From: Allochromatium vinosum DSM 180
GTDB taxonomy: Bacteria > Pseudomonadota > Gammaproteobacteria > Chromatiales > Chromatiaceae
Length of the DNA stretch: 64,000 nt
Reading direction: 5' to 3'
Assembly: GCF_000025485.1 (NCBI RefSeq)
Contig: NC_013851.1
Span: 115,001 to 179,000 of the forward strand
Part shown: positions 41,151 to 50,337 of the stretch, piece after piece
Numbering within the stretch: the first letter of the stretch is position 1
Layout: the number at the start of each line of letters is the position of its first letter
Translations under genes and position numbers: made by a program
The notes under the pieces: model-generated
What the model was told of the DNA's origin: nothing
Databases searched by the model: none
The model's input: the letters and a program-made list of their open reading frames with translations, nothing else

Positions 41151-42504
41151 CCGGCCGCGTTCGATCACGGCGTCGGCTGAATGCGGCGACGGCACTCGCC
41201 CTGTCCGGAGATCCTCAGCGGTACGCACGGCCGCTGGCGGAGCACCGGGAATCAACAAGACAATCTCGGCCCTGACCAGCGCGGCACTCGCGCTGCCGGG
41301 ACTGGCGTCCAGTGTGCAGGCCGCCGGCCCGATGGAGCGCCAATGGGATGTCGGCTATTTCCACTACGAGGAGGGCGGCGAGCGGATGCGTGTCGAGAGT
41401 CTCAAGCAGAGCCTCGTGCTGCCGCTCGGGGACGCCCTGGACCTCACGTTGAACGCGGTCCGCGACACCATCTCCGGTGCCTCGCCCATCTACAATGTCC
41501 CCGAGATCCGCTGCCAGGACGGTCGTGTCTTCACCGCGCCGGTCATCAGTGTCAGCGGCGCGTCCGGTAACGCCGAACCCAGCGGGACGCGCCCCGAGCG
41601 ACCGCCGTTGAACACGGGTGACTGCCGTCTCGGCTCGGCCCGGCAGGTCATGCTGGAGGACACCTTCCAGGACGTGCGTAGCGCCGGGGATTTCAAGCTC
41701 AACTACTATCGCGGCGATACCAGCCTGGGACTGGGGGCCGGAGTCTCTCGCGAGCAGGACTATGATTCGCGGTTCTTGTCACTGGATCTGCGCCGCGAGA
41801 TCAACGACAAGCTGACCACCCTGGCGTTTGGTTACAGCCTGGCCTCCGATACCTTTTCGCCACTCAACAAACCCGATTTTTCCGGGGACAAGGACGCGCA
41901 TCAAATCCTGCTGGGACTGACCCAGGTGCTCGGTCGCAACGATCTGCTGCAAATCAATCTGACCCTCGGCTACGATCAGGGCTATCTGACCGATCCCTAC
42001 AAGAACGTTTATCTGCTGTCGACCAACGCAGCAATCGACGAGTCGCGTCCCGACAGCCGTCGTCAGTGGAATCTGCTCGCACGCTACAACCACTATTTCA
42101 CCGCCTTCAAGGCGGCGTTGCACCTGGACTATCGCTACTCCCGGAGCGACTGGGGCATCGACGCGCATACGCTGGAAGCCGCCTGGATCCAGCCGCTGGG
42201 GCAGGGCTGGCACCTGATTCCACGGCTACGCTATTACACGCAGAGCGAAGCGGACTTCTACCAGAGCTATTTCGAGACCCTGCCGGCCAGTGGAGACTAC
42301 AGCAGCGATTATCGTCTGGCCGGATTCGGCGCCCTCGGTGGCGGACTCAAGCTGACCCGACAGGTCACGAGCCAGGCACGTCTGGATCTGGGGGTCGAGT
42401 TCTACGATCGTCAGTCGGCCTATGGGCTTCAGGAACATGCCGACAGCGCGTTCGCCGACTATGGCTTCACCGTCTACAGCCTGAATCTGCACCTCGAGTT
42501 CTGA
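41137..42504 (+). CDS. DUF3570 outer membrane beta-barrel protein
   Basis: 455 residues from the chosen GTG. An unusually long N-region (about 45 residues) precedes a hydrophobic signal segment (KTISALTSAALALPGLASSVQA). The rest alternates short amphipathic strands and ends in Phe (NLHLEF), typical of barrels assembled by BAM. DTISGAS (Ser codon at 41482) resembles the ApbE flavinylation consensus D-x-x-[ST]-G-A-[ST]. The start is uncertain: GTG 41137 has GGAGG nearby and lies inside the DUF4266 gene; ATG 41116 is also in frame. No start codon lies directly before the signal segment. Function unknown; a flavin-carrying outer-membrane protein is inferred. Confidence 0.82.
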   Translation: MAATDRPRSITASAECGDGTRPVRRSSAVRTAAGGAPGINKTISALTSAALALPGLASSVQAAGPMERQWDVGYFHYEEGGERMRVESLKQSLVLPLGDALDLTLNAVRDTISGASPIYNVPEIRCQDGRVFTAPVISVSGASGNAEPSGTRPERPPLNTGDCRLGSARQVMLEDTFQDVRSAGDFKLNYYRGDTSLGLGAGVSREQDYDSRFLSLDLRREINDKLTTLAFGYSLASDTFSPLNKPDFSGDKDAHQILLGLTQVLGRNDLLQINLTLGYDQGYLTDPYKNVYLLSTNAAIDESRPDSRRQWNLLARYNHYFTAFKAALHLDYRYSRSDWGIDAHTLEAAWIQPLGQGWHLIPRLRYYTQSEADFYQSYFETLPASGDYSSDYRLAGFGALGGGLKLTRQVTSQARLDLGVEFYDRQSAYGLQEHADSAFADYGFTVYSLNLHLEF

Positions 42505-43425
42505 ATGCCGGCCTGCCACCTGGTATTCAAGGCCATGGGCTCGCCCTGCGAGCTGCATCTCCACGGGCCGGACGCGGCTGAGACGCGCCGGGTCGCCGAG
42601 TCCGTCATCGCGGATGTCCAACGTCTGGAGCGGCGCTATTCGCGCTACCGCGACGACAGCCTCACGAGCGCCATCAATCGCGTCGCGGCGGTCTCCGGTC
42701 GTTGCGAGGTCGATGCGGAAACGGCCGCGCTGCTCGACTATGCCGATACCTGTTATCGCGAAAGCGATGGGTTGTTCGACATCACCTCGGGTGTGCTGCG
42801 GCGCGCCTGGAGGTTCGAGAATGCTTGCGCGCCCGAACCCGAGGCGATCGCGGCTCTGCTCGATCGGGTCGGCTGGGACAGGGTGGTCTGGAAACGTCCG
42901 TTCTTGAGCTTCGGCCGGCCGGGAATGGAGATCGATTTCGGCGGCATCGGCAAGGAGTACGCGGCCGATCGCGCGGCCGCGCTCTGTCTCGACGCCGGTA
43001 TCCGGAACGGATTGATCAATCTGGGTGGGGATGTCCGTGTCATCGGCCCCCTCCCCGATGGTGATCCCTGGCGCATCGGTATTCGCGATCCGGAACGGCC
43101 GGAGACGCTGCTCGGGGGCGTGCTCATGACGGGCGGGGCGCTGGCGACCAGTGGCGACTATGCCCGCTTCTTACGCATCGCTGGTCGGCGCTACGGCCAC
43201 ATCCTCGACCCCAGGACCGGCTGGCCGGTGCTGGGACTGGTCTCGGTCAGCGTCATCGCGGCGAGCTGTCTGGTCGCCGGCAGTCTCAGCACCATCGCCA
43301 TGCTCAGGGGGCGGGCCGGGATCGAGTGGCTGCGGTCGCTCGACATCCCTCATCTCTGGATCGATGCCGAGGGTGGCCGGGGCGGGTCGGGTGTGTTCGC
43401 CGATCTCCTGAAGACCCCAGGCTGA
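42505..43425 (+). CDS. apbE: ApbE-family FAD:protein FMN transferase
   Basis: 306 residues. ApbE motifs are KAMGSPCELHLHG at the N-terminus, EIDFGGIGKEYAADRAA, NLGGDVRVIG, and the C-terminal GHILDPRTGWPV. The enzyme moves FMN from FAD onto a Ser or Thr of target proteins. Usual ApbE proteins are exported lipoproteins, but here the catalytic domain begins at residue 1 with no visible signal peptide. The ATG abuts the DUF3570 TGA directly and in the same frame, so translation is probably coupled. The likely substrate, from context, is the DUF3570 barrel. Confidence 0.9.
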   Translation: MPACHLVFKAMGSPCELHLHGPDAAETRRVAESVIADVQRLERRYSRYRDDSLTSAINRVAAVSGRCEVDAETAALLDYADTCYRESDGLFDITSGVLRRAWRFENACAPEPEAIAALLDRVGWDRVVWKRPFLSFGRPGMEIDFGGIGKEYAADRAAALCLDAGIRNGLINLGGDVRVIGPLPDGDPWRIGIRDPERPETLLGGVLMTGGALATSGDYARFLRIAGRRYGHILDPRTGWPVLGLVSVSVIAASCLVAGSLSTIAMLRGRAGIEWLRSLDIPHLWIDAEGGRGGSGVFADLLKTPG

Positions 43426-43449
43426 ACCGGCCGAGCTTGCCGGAGCGGC

Positions 43450-43653
43450 TCAATGCCGAACGGGCGCTTGCGTCGAGTCGGGGGCGTCCTCACCCGGCGT
43501 CTCGCTGTCATCGGCGGGGAGACGATGACGCTCCTCCAGCCAATCGCCCAGATCGATCAGCCGGCAGCGCTCGCTGCAGAACGGCCGCCAGCGCGAGTCC
43601 GGCGTCCAGGGCACGGGGCGGCCGCAGTGCGGACACTCGACCGTCTTGACCAT
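43450..43653 (-). CDS. yacG: DNA gyrase inhibitor YacG
   Basis: 67 residues. A four-cysteine zinc motif is clear: [10 protein letters not shown] followed by [15 protein letters not shown]. An acidic tail follows ([15 protein letters not shown]). YacG binds GyrB and blocks DNA binding in E. coli. The ATG at 43653 is four bases after the zapD stop; a GTG at 43668 would overlap zapD. In many relatives yacG follows pilD-coaE, which here lie about 10 kb away. Confidence 0.92.
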   Translation of the reverse strand: MVKTVECPHCGRPVPWTPDSRWRPFCSERCRLIDLGDWLEERHRLPADDSETPGEDAPDSTQAPVRH

Positions 43654-43657
43654 GGTC

Positions 43658-44425
43658 TCAGAAGACACAGCAGGTGAGCCGGAACTGGATGTCCTCGGCG
43701 TGCGGCGTAGCGCGTCCCTGGAGTTCGGGCTTCATGAAGCGGATGCTGAAGCGGTTCTTGTGACCGCTGATCTCGGGGAAGATCGCCGCCTCGGCTTCGA
43801 GCGTCACACGCAGCATCTGCGCCGGCGCCACGGCATCGAGCGCTTCCTGATAGAAGCCGCCCTCGGCCGTCACCTGACGCGAGGCGGAACTGGAGCGCAT
43901 CAGCGAGAGCGCGAGCCGGATGGCCTCGATCGCCGGATTGAGATCCTGGAGCCAGTCGTTGAACCGGGTCTGGCGCTGCTCGGTCGGCTGGATGAGCCAA
44001 TAGTGGAAGTGCGGCAGGTCGAAGCTACAGGTGCCGCCCGGAATACTGCTGCGCTGGGCGATGGCCTTGAGGAATTCGTCCTCGCGCGCGCGATGACCGA
44101 TGGGGCCGTTGAGCTGCTGGACGCCCTCGGTGACGCGGCGCAGATCGTCCAGTACCTCATTGAGCGCTTCCGTGTCGATACCGCGCTGGGTCGCGAGCCG
44201 ATTGAGGTTGCCGGTGAGCCGGTCGAGTTCCTTGAGGATCTCGTTTCTGACATCCGCGCGCGTGGTGACGGCGACGATATCCAAGAGCGCCCAGATGGCG
44301 CAGCGCGATGAGCGCGGGTCTTCCTGCTGGATGAAAAACTCCAGTTGACGGAACAGGTGTTCCAGCCGCAGGAAGGTGCGGACACGTTCGTTGAGCGGAT
44401 GTTCGAAGGTAATCAATGTTGACAC
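43658..44425 (-). CDS. zapD: Cell division protein ZapD
   Basis: 255 residues. The opening [21 protein letters not shown] is the ZapD signature, and [17 protein letters not shown] is also conserved. ZapD bundles FtsZ filaments by binding the FtsZ C-terminal peptide; that peptide is intact in the FtsZ of this window. The start is GTG. It is cotranscribed with yacG. Confidence 0.93.
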   Translation of the reverse strand: MSTLITFEHPLNERVRTFLRLEHLFRQLEFFIQQEDPRSSRCAIWALLDIVAVTTRADVRNEILKELDRLTGNLNRLATQRGIDTEALNEVLDDLRRVTEGVQQLNGPIGHRAREDEFLKAIAQRSSIPGGTCSFDLPHFHYWLIQPTEQRQTRFNDWLQDLNPAIEAIRLALSLMRSSSASRQVTAEGGFYQEALDAVAPAQMLRVTLEAEAAIFPEISGHKNRFSIRFMKPELQGRATPHAEDIQFRLTCCVF

Positions 44426-44689
44426 GGCCTTGTTTTGTATCCGGCGGATGCGGCCCGCCAGGCGACCCAGTGACTGTTGAGGCGGCTCCGATCCGGCCCG
44501 CGCCGGGGGTGACCTCGGCGCGCGGCGGAACGAGACATGGATCCAGCGGTATGCCGGGCTGGCCTGGAATTGTCCCGATTTCGACGCCGGATGTCATCCG
44601 TCTTGCGCGCGAAGTCGCCGTCTTCGCGATGAACGGTGGCGCGTCGGATGGATGCCGGGCGCGGCGCGATGCCCGAAAGGGTGGCTGAT

Positions 44690-46663
44690 TCAACCAAGAC
44701 GCAGCGCCTGCTTGTAGAAACGCGGCACGGCGTCCGGGTCGGTCGTCATCAGGATCTGATCGGTCAGCCAGGACGGCACGCGCCCCTGACGCTTCATCTC
44801 TTCGAGCTGCCGGCGCAGTCCCTCCCAATAGAACTCACCCCCCGAGCTGTCGAAGAAGACCACCGGGCCGGTCTCGATCACGCCGAGCTTCATGTCGGTG
44901 AGCGTCAGTCCGATCTCTTCCAGGGTGCCGACGCCGCCGACCAGGAACAGATGGAAGCTGGCGATCTCGAACCAGCGCTGGCGCGCCTGACGGCTGCGTG
45001 CCTGGAAGGTCTGATAGAACTCAGCGCTCTCGTTGGGCGTCTGGTCGACCGTCTCGATGAAGCTGGAGCCGACCAGGAGTCCGAGCCGGTGCGCCACGTC
45101 CGTGACCTGCTGCATGGCGCCCGGCCCGCCGCCGGTCAGGATACCGATGTCGCTGCCGAAGAGCGCGCGTAGATTGGTGAGCAGCCGCTCGATCTGTGCC
45201 ACGGCAGATTCAGCCAGCGGCTTGGTCGAGCCATAGACGGCGAAGATCAGACAGGAACGGAAGCGGTCGACCGTGTCGGGCGTGGTGAAGTAGCCGCGCA
45301 GTCCACGGAAGACATGGCGCACCACATGGCCGCGCGCCTCGTTGCACCAGAAGACCTGGAGACCCAGACCCTCGTAGTCGGCCAGCCGGCCATGGTCGCG
45401 CGAGGACAGGAAAGGCCCGTGCTCGAAGGAGGCGCGGCGGAAGACGATGCGCCCGACGCGCCCCCTGAGCGCCGCCTCGCAGATCTGGGTGTGCTCGATC
45501 AGATTGGGGAAGTAGCCCAGGAGCAGGGTGGCACGCGCGCCGTCCGGCAGGTCGGCCAGAATCTGGGTGCCGCACTCCAGACGCGCGGTGAGATCTAGCC
45601 CCTCGGCGACCAGTCCGGCTGAGAGGTCGGTGCCGCCGCGCGGGTCGCGCGGCGTCTGCGGCTGAGTCCAGAGCCGCTCCGGTTCCTCGCCGGCCAGGAG
45701 TTTAGCCGGATCGCGCACGATGGCGGCCATGCGGTGCGAGTAACGATCGCGCACCGGGCCGGCCTCCAGCCGGTCGAAGATCGCCAGCAGCGACTGACAG
45801 CCGGTGGCCTCGTCGTCGTTCGCGCCGGGTTCGGGATGCGCGCGTCCATGCCAGTAACGCGGCTTGGGGTCGACGCGGATGGCCTCGTGCACCGAGGCGG
45901 CCACGCTCGGGTTGATGATGAGCTGTTCGGTGCGGTTGACGAATTCGAGATAGACGTTGGTGCCGCGTGTGGAGACCGGATCGAGCACCGTGGCCTGGAG
46001 ATGCACGCCGAGCGCTTCGTCGAGATTGCGCAACACGACGTAATGGCGGTGCAGGAACATCGAGCAGGCCGTGACCAGACCGTCCCTGGGCGGCAGCTCG
46101 ATGTGCTCGACCTCGACGCGCGTCTGCAAGCGGTTGAGCAGATCCTTGCCGTCGGCATGGGTGGCGATGGCCGTGACGTCCTCGGGCGTGAGCGGTTTCT
46201 GGAAGCGATAGAGGCGCTGCTGGGGACGCAGGATGAGATAGCCGCGGCCGTCGAGCGAGAACCCGGCCGGCACCTGGAGCGCGTTGTCCTGGATGAGCCG
46301 GTGGATCGCCGCCGAGTCGAGCCGGTTGTCCTCGGGACAGAAGACCAGACGCCCCACGCGCAGTCCGGGCACCACGATGCGCTCCAGATGCTCGCCGATG
46401 CCATAGGAGGCGATGGCCGCCAGGATGCGCAACCGGAGGTCGCCGTGGTCGCTGTCGAGTTCCAGCTCGCCGAGCGGCAGGATGTTGATGCCCATCCGCG
46501 CCAGCCGACTGCGCGCGGCGAACACCAGATCGCGTTCGCGCCCGCCGATCAGGGCGCGGAAGCGCGGGGTGACGGCAAAGCGCGCACTGACGACGAAGCC
46601 CTCGTCGTCGCGCGCGATGAGGCGCGTGATCCAGCCGTCGCCGGTTTCGGGGGTTGCGTACAT
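44690..46663 (-). CDS. LOG-domain protein with long N-terminal extension
   Basis: 657 residues. The last ~190 residues form a LOG/TIGR00730 Rossmann domain with [16 protein letters not shown] and [21 protein letters not shown], matching the PGGxGTxxE nucleotide-monophosphate phosphoribohydrolase motif. Enzymes of this family cleave nucleotide monophosphates to base and ribose 5-phosphate. The first ~450 residues are not recognised; no membrane segment or signal peptide is visible. E. coli PpnN also has extra domains but is about 200 residues shorter. It is followed by a 264-base gap before zapD in which nothing was recognised, and is divergent from yebC. Confidence 0.75.
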   Translation of the reverse strand: MYATPETGDGWITRLIARDDEGFVVSARFAVTPRFRALIGGRERDLVFAARSRLARMGINILPLGELELDSDHGDLRLRILAAIASYGIGEHLERIVVPGLRVGRLVFCPEDNRLDSAAIHRLIQDNALQVPAGFSLDGRGYLILRPQQRLYRFQKPLTPEDVTAIATHADGKDLLNRLQTRVEVEHIELPPRDGLVTACSMFLHRHYVVLRNLDEALGVHLQATVLDPVSTRGTNVYLEFVNRTEQLIINPSVAASVHEAIRVDPKPRYWHGRAHPEPGANDDEATGCQSLLAIFDRLEAGPVRDRYSHRMAAIVRDPAKLLAGEEPERLWTQPQTPRDPRGGTDLSAGLVAEGLDLTARLECGTQILADLPDGARATLLLGYFPNLIEHTQICEAALRGRVGRIVFRRASFEHGPFLSSRDHGRLADYEGLGLQVFWCNEARGHVVRHVFRGLRGYFTTPDTVDRFRSCLIFAVYGSTKPLAESAVAQIERLLTNLRALFGSDIGILTGGGPGAMQQVTDVAHRLGLLVGSSFIETVDQTPNESAEFYQTFQARSRQARQRWFEIASFHLFLVGGVGTLEEIGLTLTDMKLGVIETGPVVFFDSSGGEFYWEGLRRQLEEMKRQGRVPSWLTDQILMTTDPDAVPRFYKQALRLG

Positions 46664-46859
46664 GGAGACTCTCTCGCCGCTGGCTCTCGTCGAATGGGTC
46701 CATCGCCGTGGATGGACGGCCAGAGTACCACAGCCGGACGCGCGCTCGGTTTGGCCGTCCGGCGAGGCGCGATGCTACTATGCGCGGCCAACATTCGAAC
46801 GCACCGCGCCGCCCGGTGGGGCCGGGCGCGGGGCCTTTTCACAGTCAGGAGAATCACGC

Positions 46860-47609
46860 ATGGCCGGTCACAGTAAATGGGCCAACATCAAGCATCGCAA
46901 GGCCGCGCAGGACAAGCAGCGCGGCAAGGTCTGGACCAAGCTGATCCGCGAGGTCACGGTGGCCGCGCGCGAGGGCGGCGGTGATCCGGGCGCCAATCCG
47001 CGTCTGCGTCTGGCGATGGACAAGGCGTTCGGCGCCAACATGCCGCGCGATACCGTCGAGCGTGCCATCAAGCGCGGCGCCGGCGGCACCGAGGGTGAGA
47101 ACTACGAGGAGATCCGCTACGAGGGCTATGGTCCGGGCGGCGTGGCCATCATGGTCGACTGCATGAGCGACAACCGCAACCGCACCGCCTCCGAAGTGCG
47201 TCATGCCTTCACCAAGCGCGGCGGCAACCTGGGCACCGACGGCTCGGTGAGCTATCTGTTCACCAAGCAGGGCATCATCAGCTTCCAGCCCGGCACCAGC
47301 GAGGACGCGGTGATGGAGGCGGCCCTGGAGGCCGGCGCCGAGGACGTGGTGGTCAATGACGACGGTTCGCTCGATGTCGTCACCACGCCCGAGGACTTCG
47401 CCGCCGTCAAGGAGGCGCTGACCAAGGCCGGTTTCGATACCGAGGTCGCCGAGATCGGCTTCAATGCCGCCACCCAGGTCGAACTCGACGCCGAGACGGC
47501 CGAGAAGCTCCTGAAGCTGGTCGAGATGCTCGAAGACCTCGACGACGTGCAGGACGTCTATCACAACGCCGACATCTCCGACGAGATCATGGCCGCGCTC
47601 GATGTGTGA
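46860..47609 (+). CDS. yebC: YebC/PmpR-family regulator (TACO1-like)
   Basis: 249 residues. It opens with [18 protein letters not shown], the family hallmark, and contains [21 protein letters not shown] and TDGSVSYLF. YebC proteins act as transcription regulators or, as shown in some species, aid translation of proline stretches. AGGAGA precedes the ATG. The leader has a GC-rich hairpin (CGCCCGG/CCGGGCG, 46810-46828) followed by CCTTTTC, which might attenuate transcription. The order yebC-ruvC-ruvA is standard. Confidence 0.95.
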   Translation: MAGHSKWANIKHRKAAQDKQRGKVWTKLIREVTVAAREGGGDPGANPRLRLAMDKAFGANMPRDTVERAIKRGAGGTEGENYEEIRYEGYGPGGVAIMVDCMSDNRNRTASEVRHAFTKRGGNLGTDGSVSYLFTKQGIISFQPGTSEDAVMEAALEAGAEDVVVNDDGSLDVVTTPEDFAAVKEALTKAGFDTEVAEIGFNAATQVELDAETAEKLLKLVEMLEDLDDVQDVYHNADISDEIMAALDV

Positions 47610-47615
47610 GGGTGC

Positions 47616-48152
47616 ATGACTGGCACCCGCCCCCCACGCCATCGCATCCTCGGCATCGACCCCGGCTCGCGCAACACCGGCTTCGGCGTCATCGACACCG
47701 ACGGGCATCACAGCGTGCGCGTGGCCAGCGGCTGTATCCGCGTCGGCGAGCATCCCTGGCCGGACCGGCTGGGCCTGATCTTCGATCAGGTCGCGGCCAT
47801 CGTCGCCGAATATCAGCCGCACGAGATGGCCGTCGAGCAGCTCATCTTCGCCCGCGACCCGACCGCCGCGCTCAAGATCGGCCAGGCGCGCGGCGCGGTG
47901 CTGTGCGCCGGACTCAAGGGCGGGGCGATCGTGCACGAATACAGCCCCAAGTCGGTCAAGCTGGCCGTGGTCGGCTCGGGCGGGGCCGACAAGTCGCAGG
48001 TCCAGCACATGGTGCGCGTGCTGCTGGCGCTCCCCGAGACCCCAGGCGAGGACGAGGCCGATGCGCTCGCCATCGCCCTCTGTCACGCCCATTCGATGGG
48101 CATCCCGGCCCGCAAGCGTGCCGCCGCCTCCTGGCGCGACTGGAGACCCTGA
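47616..48152 (+). CDS. ruvC: Holliday junction endonuclease RuvC
   Basis: 178 residues. Catalytic acidic residues are in ILGIDPGSRNTGFGV (Asp), MAVEQLIFARDPTAALKIGQARG (Glu) and DEADALAIALCHAH (Asp pair). It cuts Holliday junctions symmetrically during recombination repair. The gene lies six bases after yebC and three before ruvA. Confidence 0.96.
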   Translation: MTGTRPPRHRILGIDPGSRNTGFGVIDTDGHHSVRVASGCIRVGEHPWPDRLGLIFDQVAAIVAEYQPHEMAVEQLIFARDPTAALKIGQARGAVLCAGLKGGAIVHEYSPKSVKLAVVGSGGADKSQVQHMVRVLLALPETPGEDEADALAIALCHAHSMGIPARKRAAASWRDWRP

Positions 48153-48155
48153 CGC

Positions 48156-48791
48156 ATGATCGGACGACTTCAAGGCCGGATTCTGGCCAAGCATCCGCCG
48201 CAGCTCCTGCTCGACGTCAACGGTGTTGGCTATGAGCTGGAAGCCCCCATGTCCACCTTCTACGGCCTGCCGGCGGTGGGCGAGACGGCCACGCTCCTGA
48301 CCCATCTGGCGGTGCGCGAGGATGCCTGGACCCTCTATGGCTTCATCCGTGAGCGCGACCGCGCGCTCTTTCGGGCGCTGATCAAGGTGACGGGCGTCGG
48401 GGCGCGCATGGCGCTCGCCATCCTCTCGGGCATGGACGCGGCACGCTTCGCCCAGTGCGTCGAGCAGGAGGACGCCACGGCCCTGACGCGCCTGCCGGGC
48501 ATCGGCAAGAAGACCGCTGAGCGTCTCATCATCGAGATGCGCGACCGGCTCGGTGGGGTGATGATCGCGCCCGGTGCGGCGTTGCCGTCTGCGGCCGGAC
48601 AGCCGGCGAGCGGTACGACCACCGCTGATGTGGTTGCCGAGGATCAGGCGCTCGCCGATGCCGTCAGCGCCCTGGTTGCGCTCGGCTACAAGCCGCCGGA
48701 CGCCAACCGCATGGCGCGCGCCGTCGACGATGGGGCCAAGACCGCCGAGGAGATCATCCGCGCCGCTCTGCGCTCCGTGAATCCGGTCTGA
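48156..48791 (+). CDS. ruvA: Holliday junction helicase subunit RuvA
   Basis: 211 residues: OB-fold domain (MIGRLQGRILAKHPPQLLLDVNGVGYELEAP), helix-hairpin-helix region (LIKVTGVGARMALAIL; LTRLPGIGKKTAERLIIEM) and C-terminal domain III that binds RuvB (ALVALGYKPPDANRM). RuvA tetramers hold the junction for RuvB. The expected ruvB gene does not follow; the next gene is a diguanylate cyclase. Confidence 0.96.
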   Translation: MIGRLQGRILAKHPPQLLLDVNGVGYELEAPMSTFYGLPAVGETATLLTHLAVREDAWTLYGFIRERDRALFRALIKVTGVGARMALAILSGMDAARFAQCVEQEDATALTRLPGIGKKTAERLIIEMRDRLGGVMIAPGAALPSAAGQPASGTTTADVVAEDQALADAVSALVALGYKPPDANRMARAVDDGAKTAEEIIRAALRSVNPV

Positions 48792-48815
48792 GCAAGCCGT
48801 TCGTCGTCCAGTCAG

Positions 48816-48844
48816 TTGCAGTGACATAGATTTGGTCGTATTTG
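48816..48844 (+). promoter_or_regulatory. Possible promoter of the diguanylate cyclase gene
   Basis: TTGCAG (48816-48821), a 17-base spacer and TATTTG (48839-48844) lie in the 99-base gap after ruvA. The match to consensus is moderate. The cyclase may instead be read from the ruv operon. Confidence 0.35.
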
Positions 48845-48890
48845 GCGTAACATCCCGACTGACCTTCCTGCCCGAGGTGTAACAGGCCCC

Positions 48891-50195
48891 ATGGATGCGA
48901 TTGGCGACTTGGTCTGGCTACAAGACGCGCGAGGACTCTGTCTCGATGCCAATCCAGCCTTCGAGCGTTTGGCACAGACCGAGCGGTCGCGGTTGCTCGG
49001 ACGGCGTCTGGAAGATGTGCTCGATCCGGGGGTGGCCGGGAATCTATGGCAACCCGACTGGCCCGCACTCCAGGGCGGTCGGGCGTGCACGCATGAGACC
49101 TGGTTGACCATCGAAGACGTGCCTCGCCTCTGTGAGATCACCCACATCCCGCAGCGCGACAGCGCCGGGACGCTCGTCCAGATCCAGAGTCTCGGACGCG
49201 ACATCACCCAGCGCCACCAGCGGATCGAGCAGTCACTGCGCGACAGCCAGCGCCAACTGGCCGATGTCATCGACTTTCTGCCCGACGCCCTGCTGGCCAT
49301 CGATCGCGACAAGCGGGTCATCATCTGGAACAAGGCGGTCGCCAAGCTCACCGGCATCCCGCCGGAGGCCATGCTCGGGCGCGGTGACTATGCCTACACC
49401 GTCCCCTTCTATGGCGAGCGGCGTCCGCAGTTGATGGATCTGGTCTTCCAGTCCGACACCGACCTGGAACGGCGCTATGCCCATGTCACCCGCGAGGGCG
49501 ACACCCTCACGGCCGAGGGGTTCTGCAACGCACTCCATGATGGGCACGGCGCCTGGATCCTGGCCAGGGTCGCGCCACTGCGCGATGCCGCCGGTCAGGT
49601 CGTCGGCGCCATGGAGATCATCCGCGACATCACCGACTCCAAGCGCCTGGAAGAGGATCTGCGCCAGCTCACGCGCCTCGATCCGCTCACGCAGCTCTTC
49701 AACCGGCGCTATTTCTTCACCCTGGCCGAGCAGGAATACCAGCGCTTCCTCCGCTACCATCACCCGATGGCGCTGTGCATGATCGACATCGATCATTTCA
49801 AGTCGGTCAACGATCGCTATGGCCACCTCGTCGGCGACACCGTGCTGTGCATCGTCGCCCAGACGCTTCATGACAACCTGCGTCAGGTCGACATCCTGGC
49901 CCGCTATGGTGGCGAGGAATTCGTGATCCTGCTGCCCGAGACCGACCTGCAAACGGCGTGCGCCTCTACCGAGCGTCTGCGTGTCGCCGTCGCTGAGCGG
50001 CGGATCGAAACCCCGAGCGGCCCGGTCTCGGTGACGCTTTCGCTCGGCGTGGTCGCCATCGCCGATGGACCGGCCATGACCCTCGAACGCCTGCTCGACG
50101 CGGCCGACCAGATGCTCTATCGCGCCAAGCAGGCCGGACGTAATCGCGTCGAGATCTGGGATCTCGGTCGCTCCATGGAGTCCGATGGAGACTGA
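48891..50195 (+). CDS. PAS-PAS-GGDEF diguanylate cyclase
   Basis: 434 residues. Two PAS-like sensor segments (about 1-115 and 120-250; the second reads VIDFLPDALLAIDRDKRVIIWNKA) are followed by a GGDEF domain (about 258-428). The active-site motif is RYGGEEF, and RQVD five residues upstream is an intact product-inhibition I-site, so it should make c-di-GMP under feedback control. No transmembrane segment is seen, suggesting a cytosolic sensor. The ligand is unknown. The gene stands alone between ruvA and glcE; the window also holds type IV pilus genes that c-di-GMP often influences. Confidence 0.92.
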   Translation: MDAIGDLVWLQDARGLCLDANPAFERLAQTERSRLLGRRLEDVLDPGVAGNLWQPDWPALQGGRACTHETWLTIEDVPRLCEITHIPQRDSAGTLVQIQSLGRDITQRHQRIEQSLRDSQRQLADVIDFLPDALLAIDRDKRVIIWNKAVAKLTGIPPEAMLGRGDYAYTVPFYGERRPQLMDLVFQSDTDLERRYAHVTREGDTLTAEGFCNALHDGHGAWILARVAPLRDAAGQVVGAMEIIRDITDSKRLEEDLRQLTRLDPLTQLFNRRYFFTLAEQEYQRFLRYHHPMALCMIDIDHFKSVNDRYGHLVGDTVLCIVAQTLHDNLRQVDILARYGGEEFVILLPETDLQTACASTERLRVAVAERRIETPSGPVSVTLSLGVVAIADGPAMTLERLLDAADQMLYRAKQAGRNRVEIWDLGRSMESDGD

Positions 50196-50337
50196 ATCGG
50201 CTGTGAAGCCGCGCTGCAAACGCTCACCAAGACACGCGCGTCCCAGACCGGATTCCGGCCGCATTGCCGATTGGCCTGTCGGTCCCTATCTACAAGTCTC
50301 GCCCCAAGCCAATCCCGGATGATCCACGAGGAACGCG

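Noticed and set aside
44416-44688. Plus-strand ORF in the gap between zapD and the LOG gene
   Set aside because: No ribosome site, no domain and proline/arginine-rich composition typical of chance frames at this GC content.
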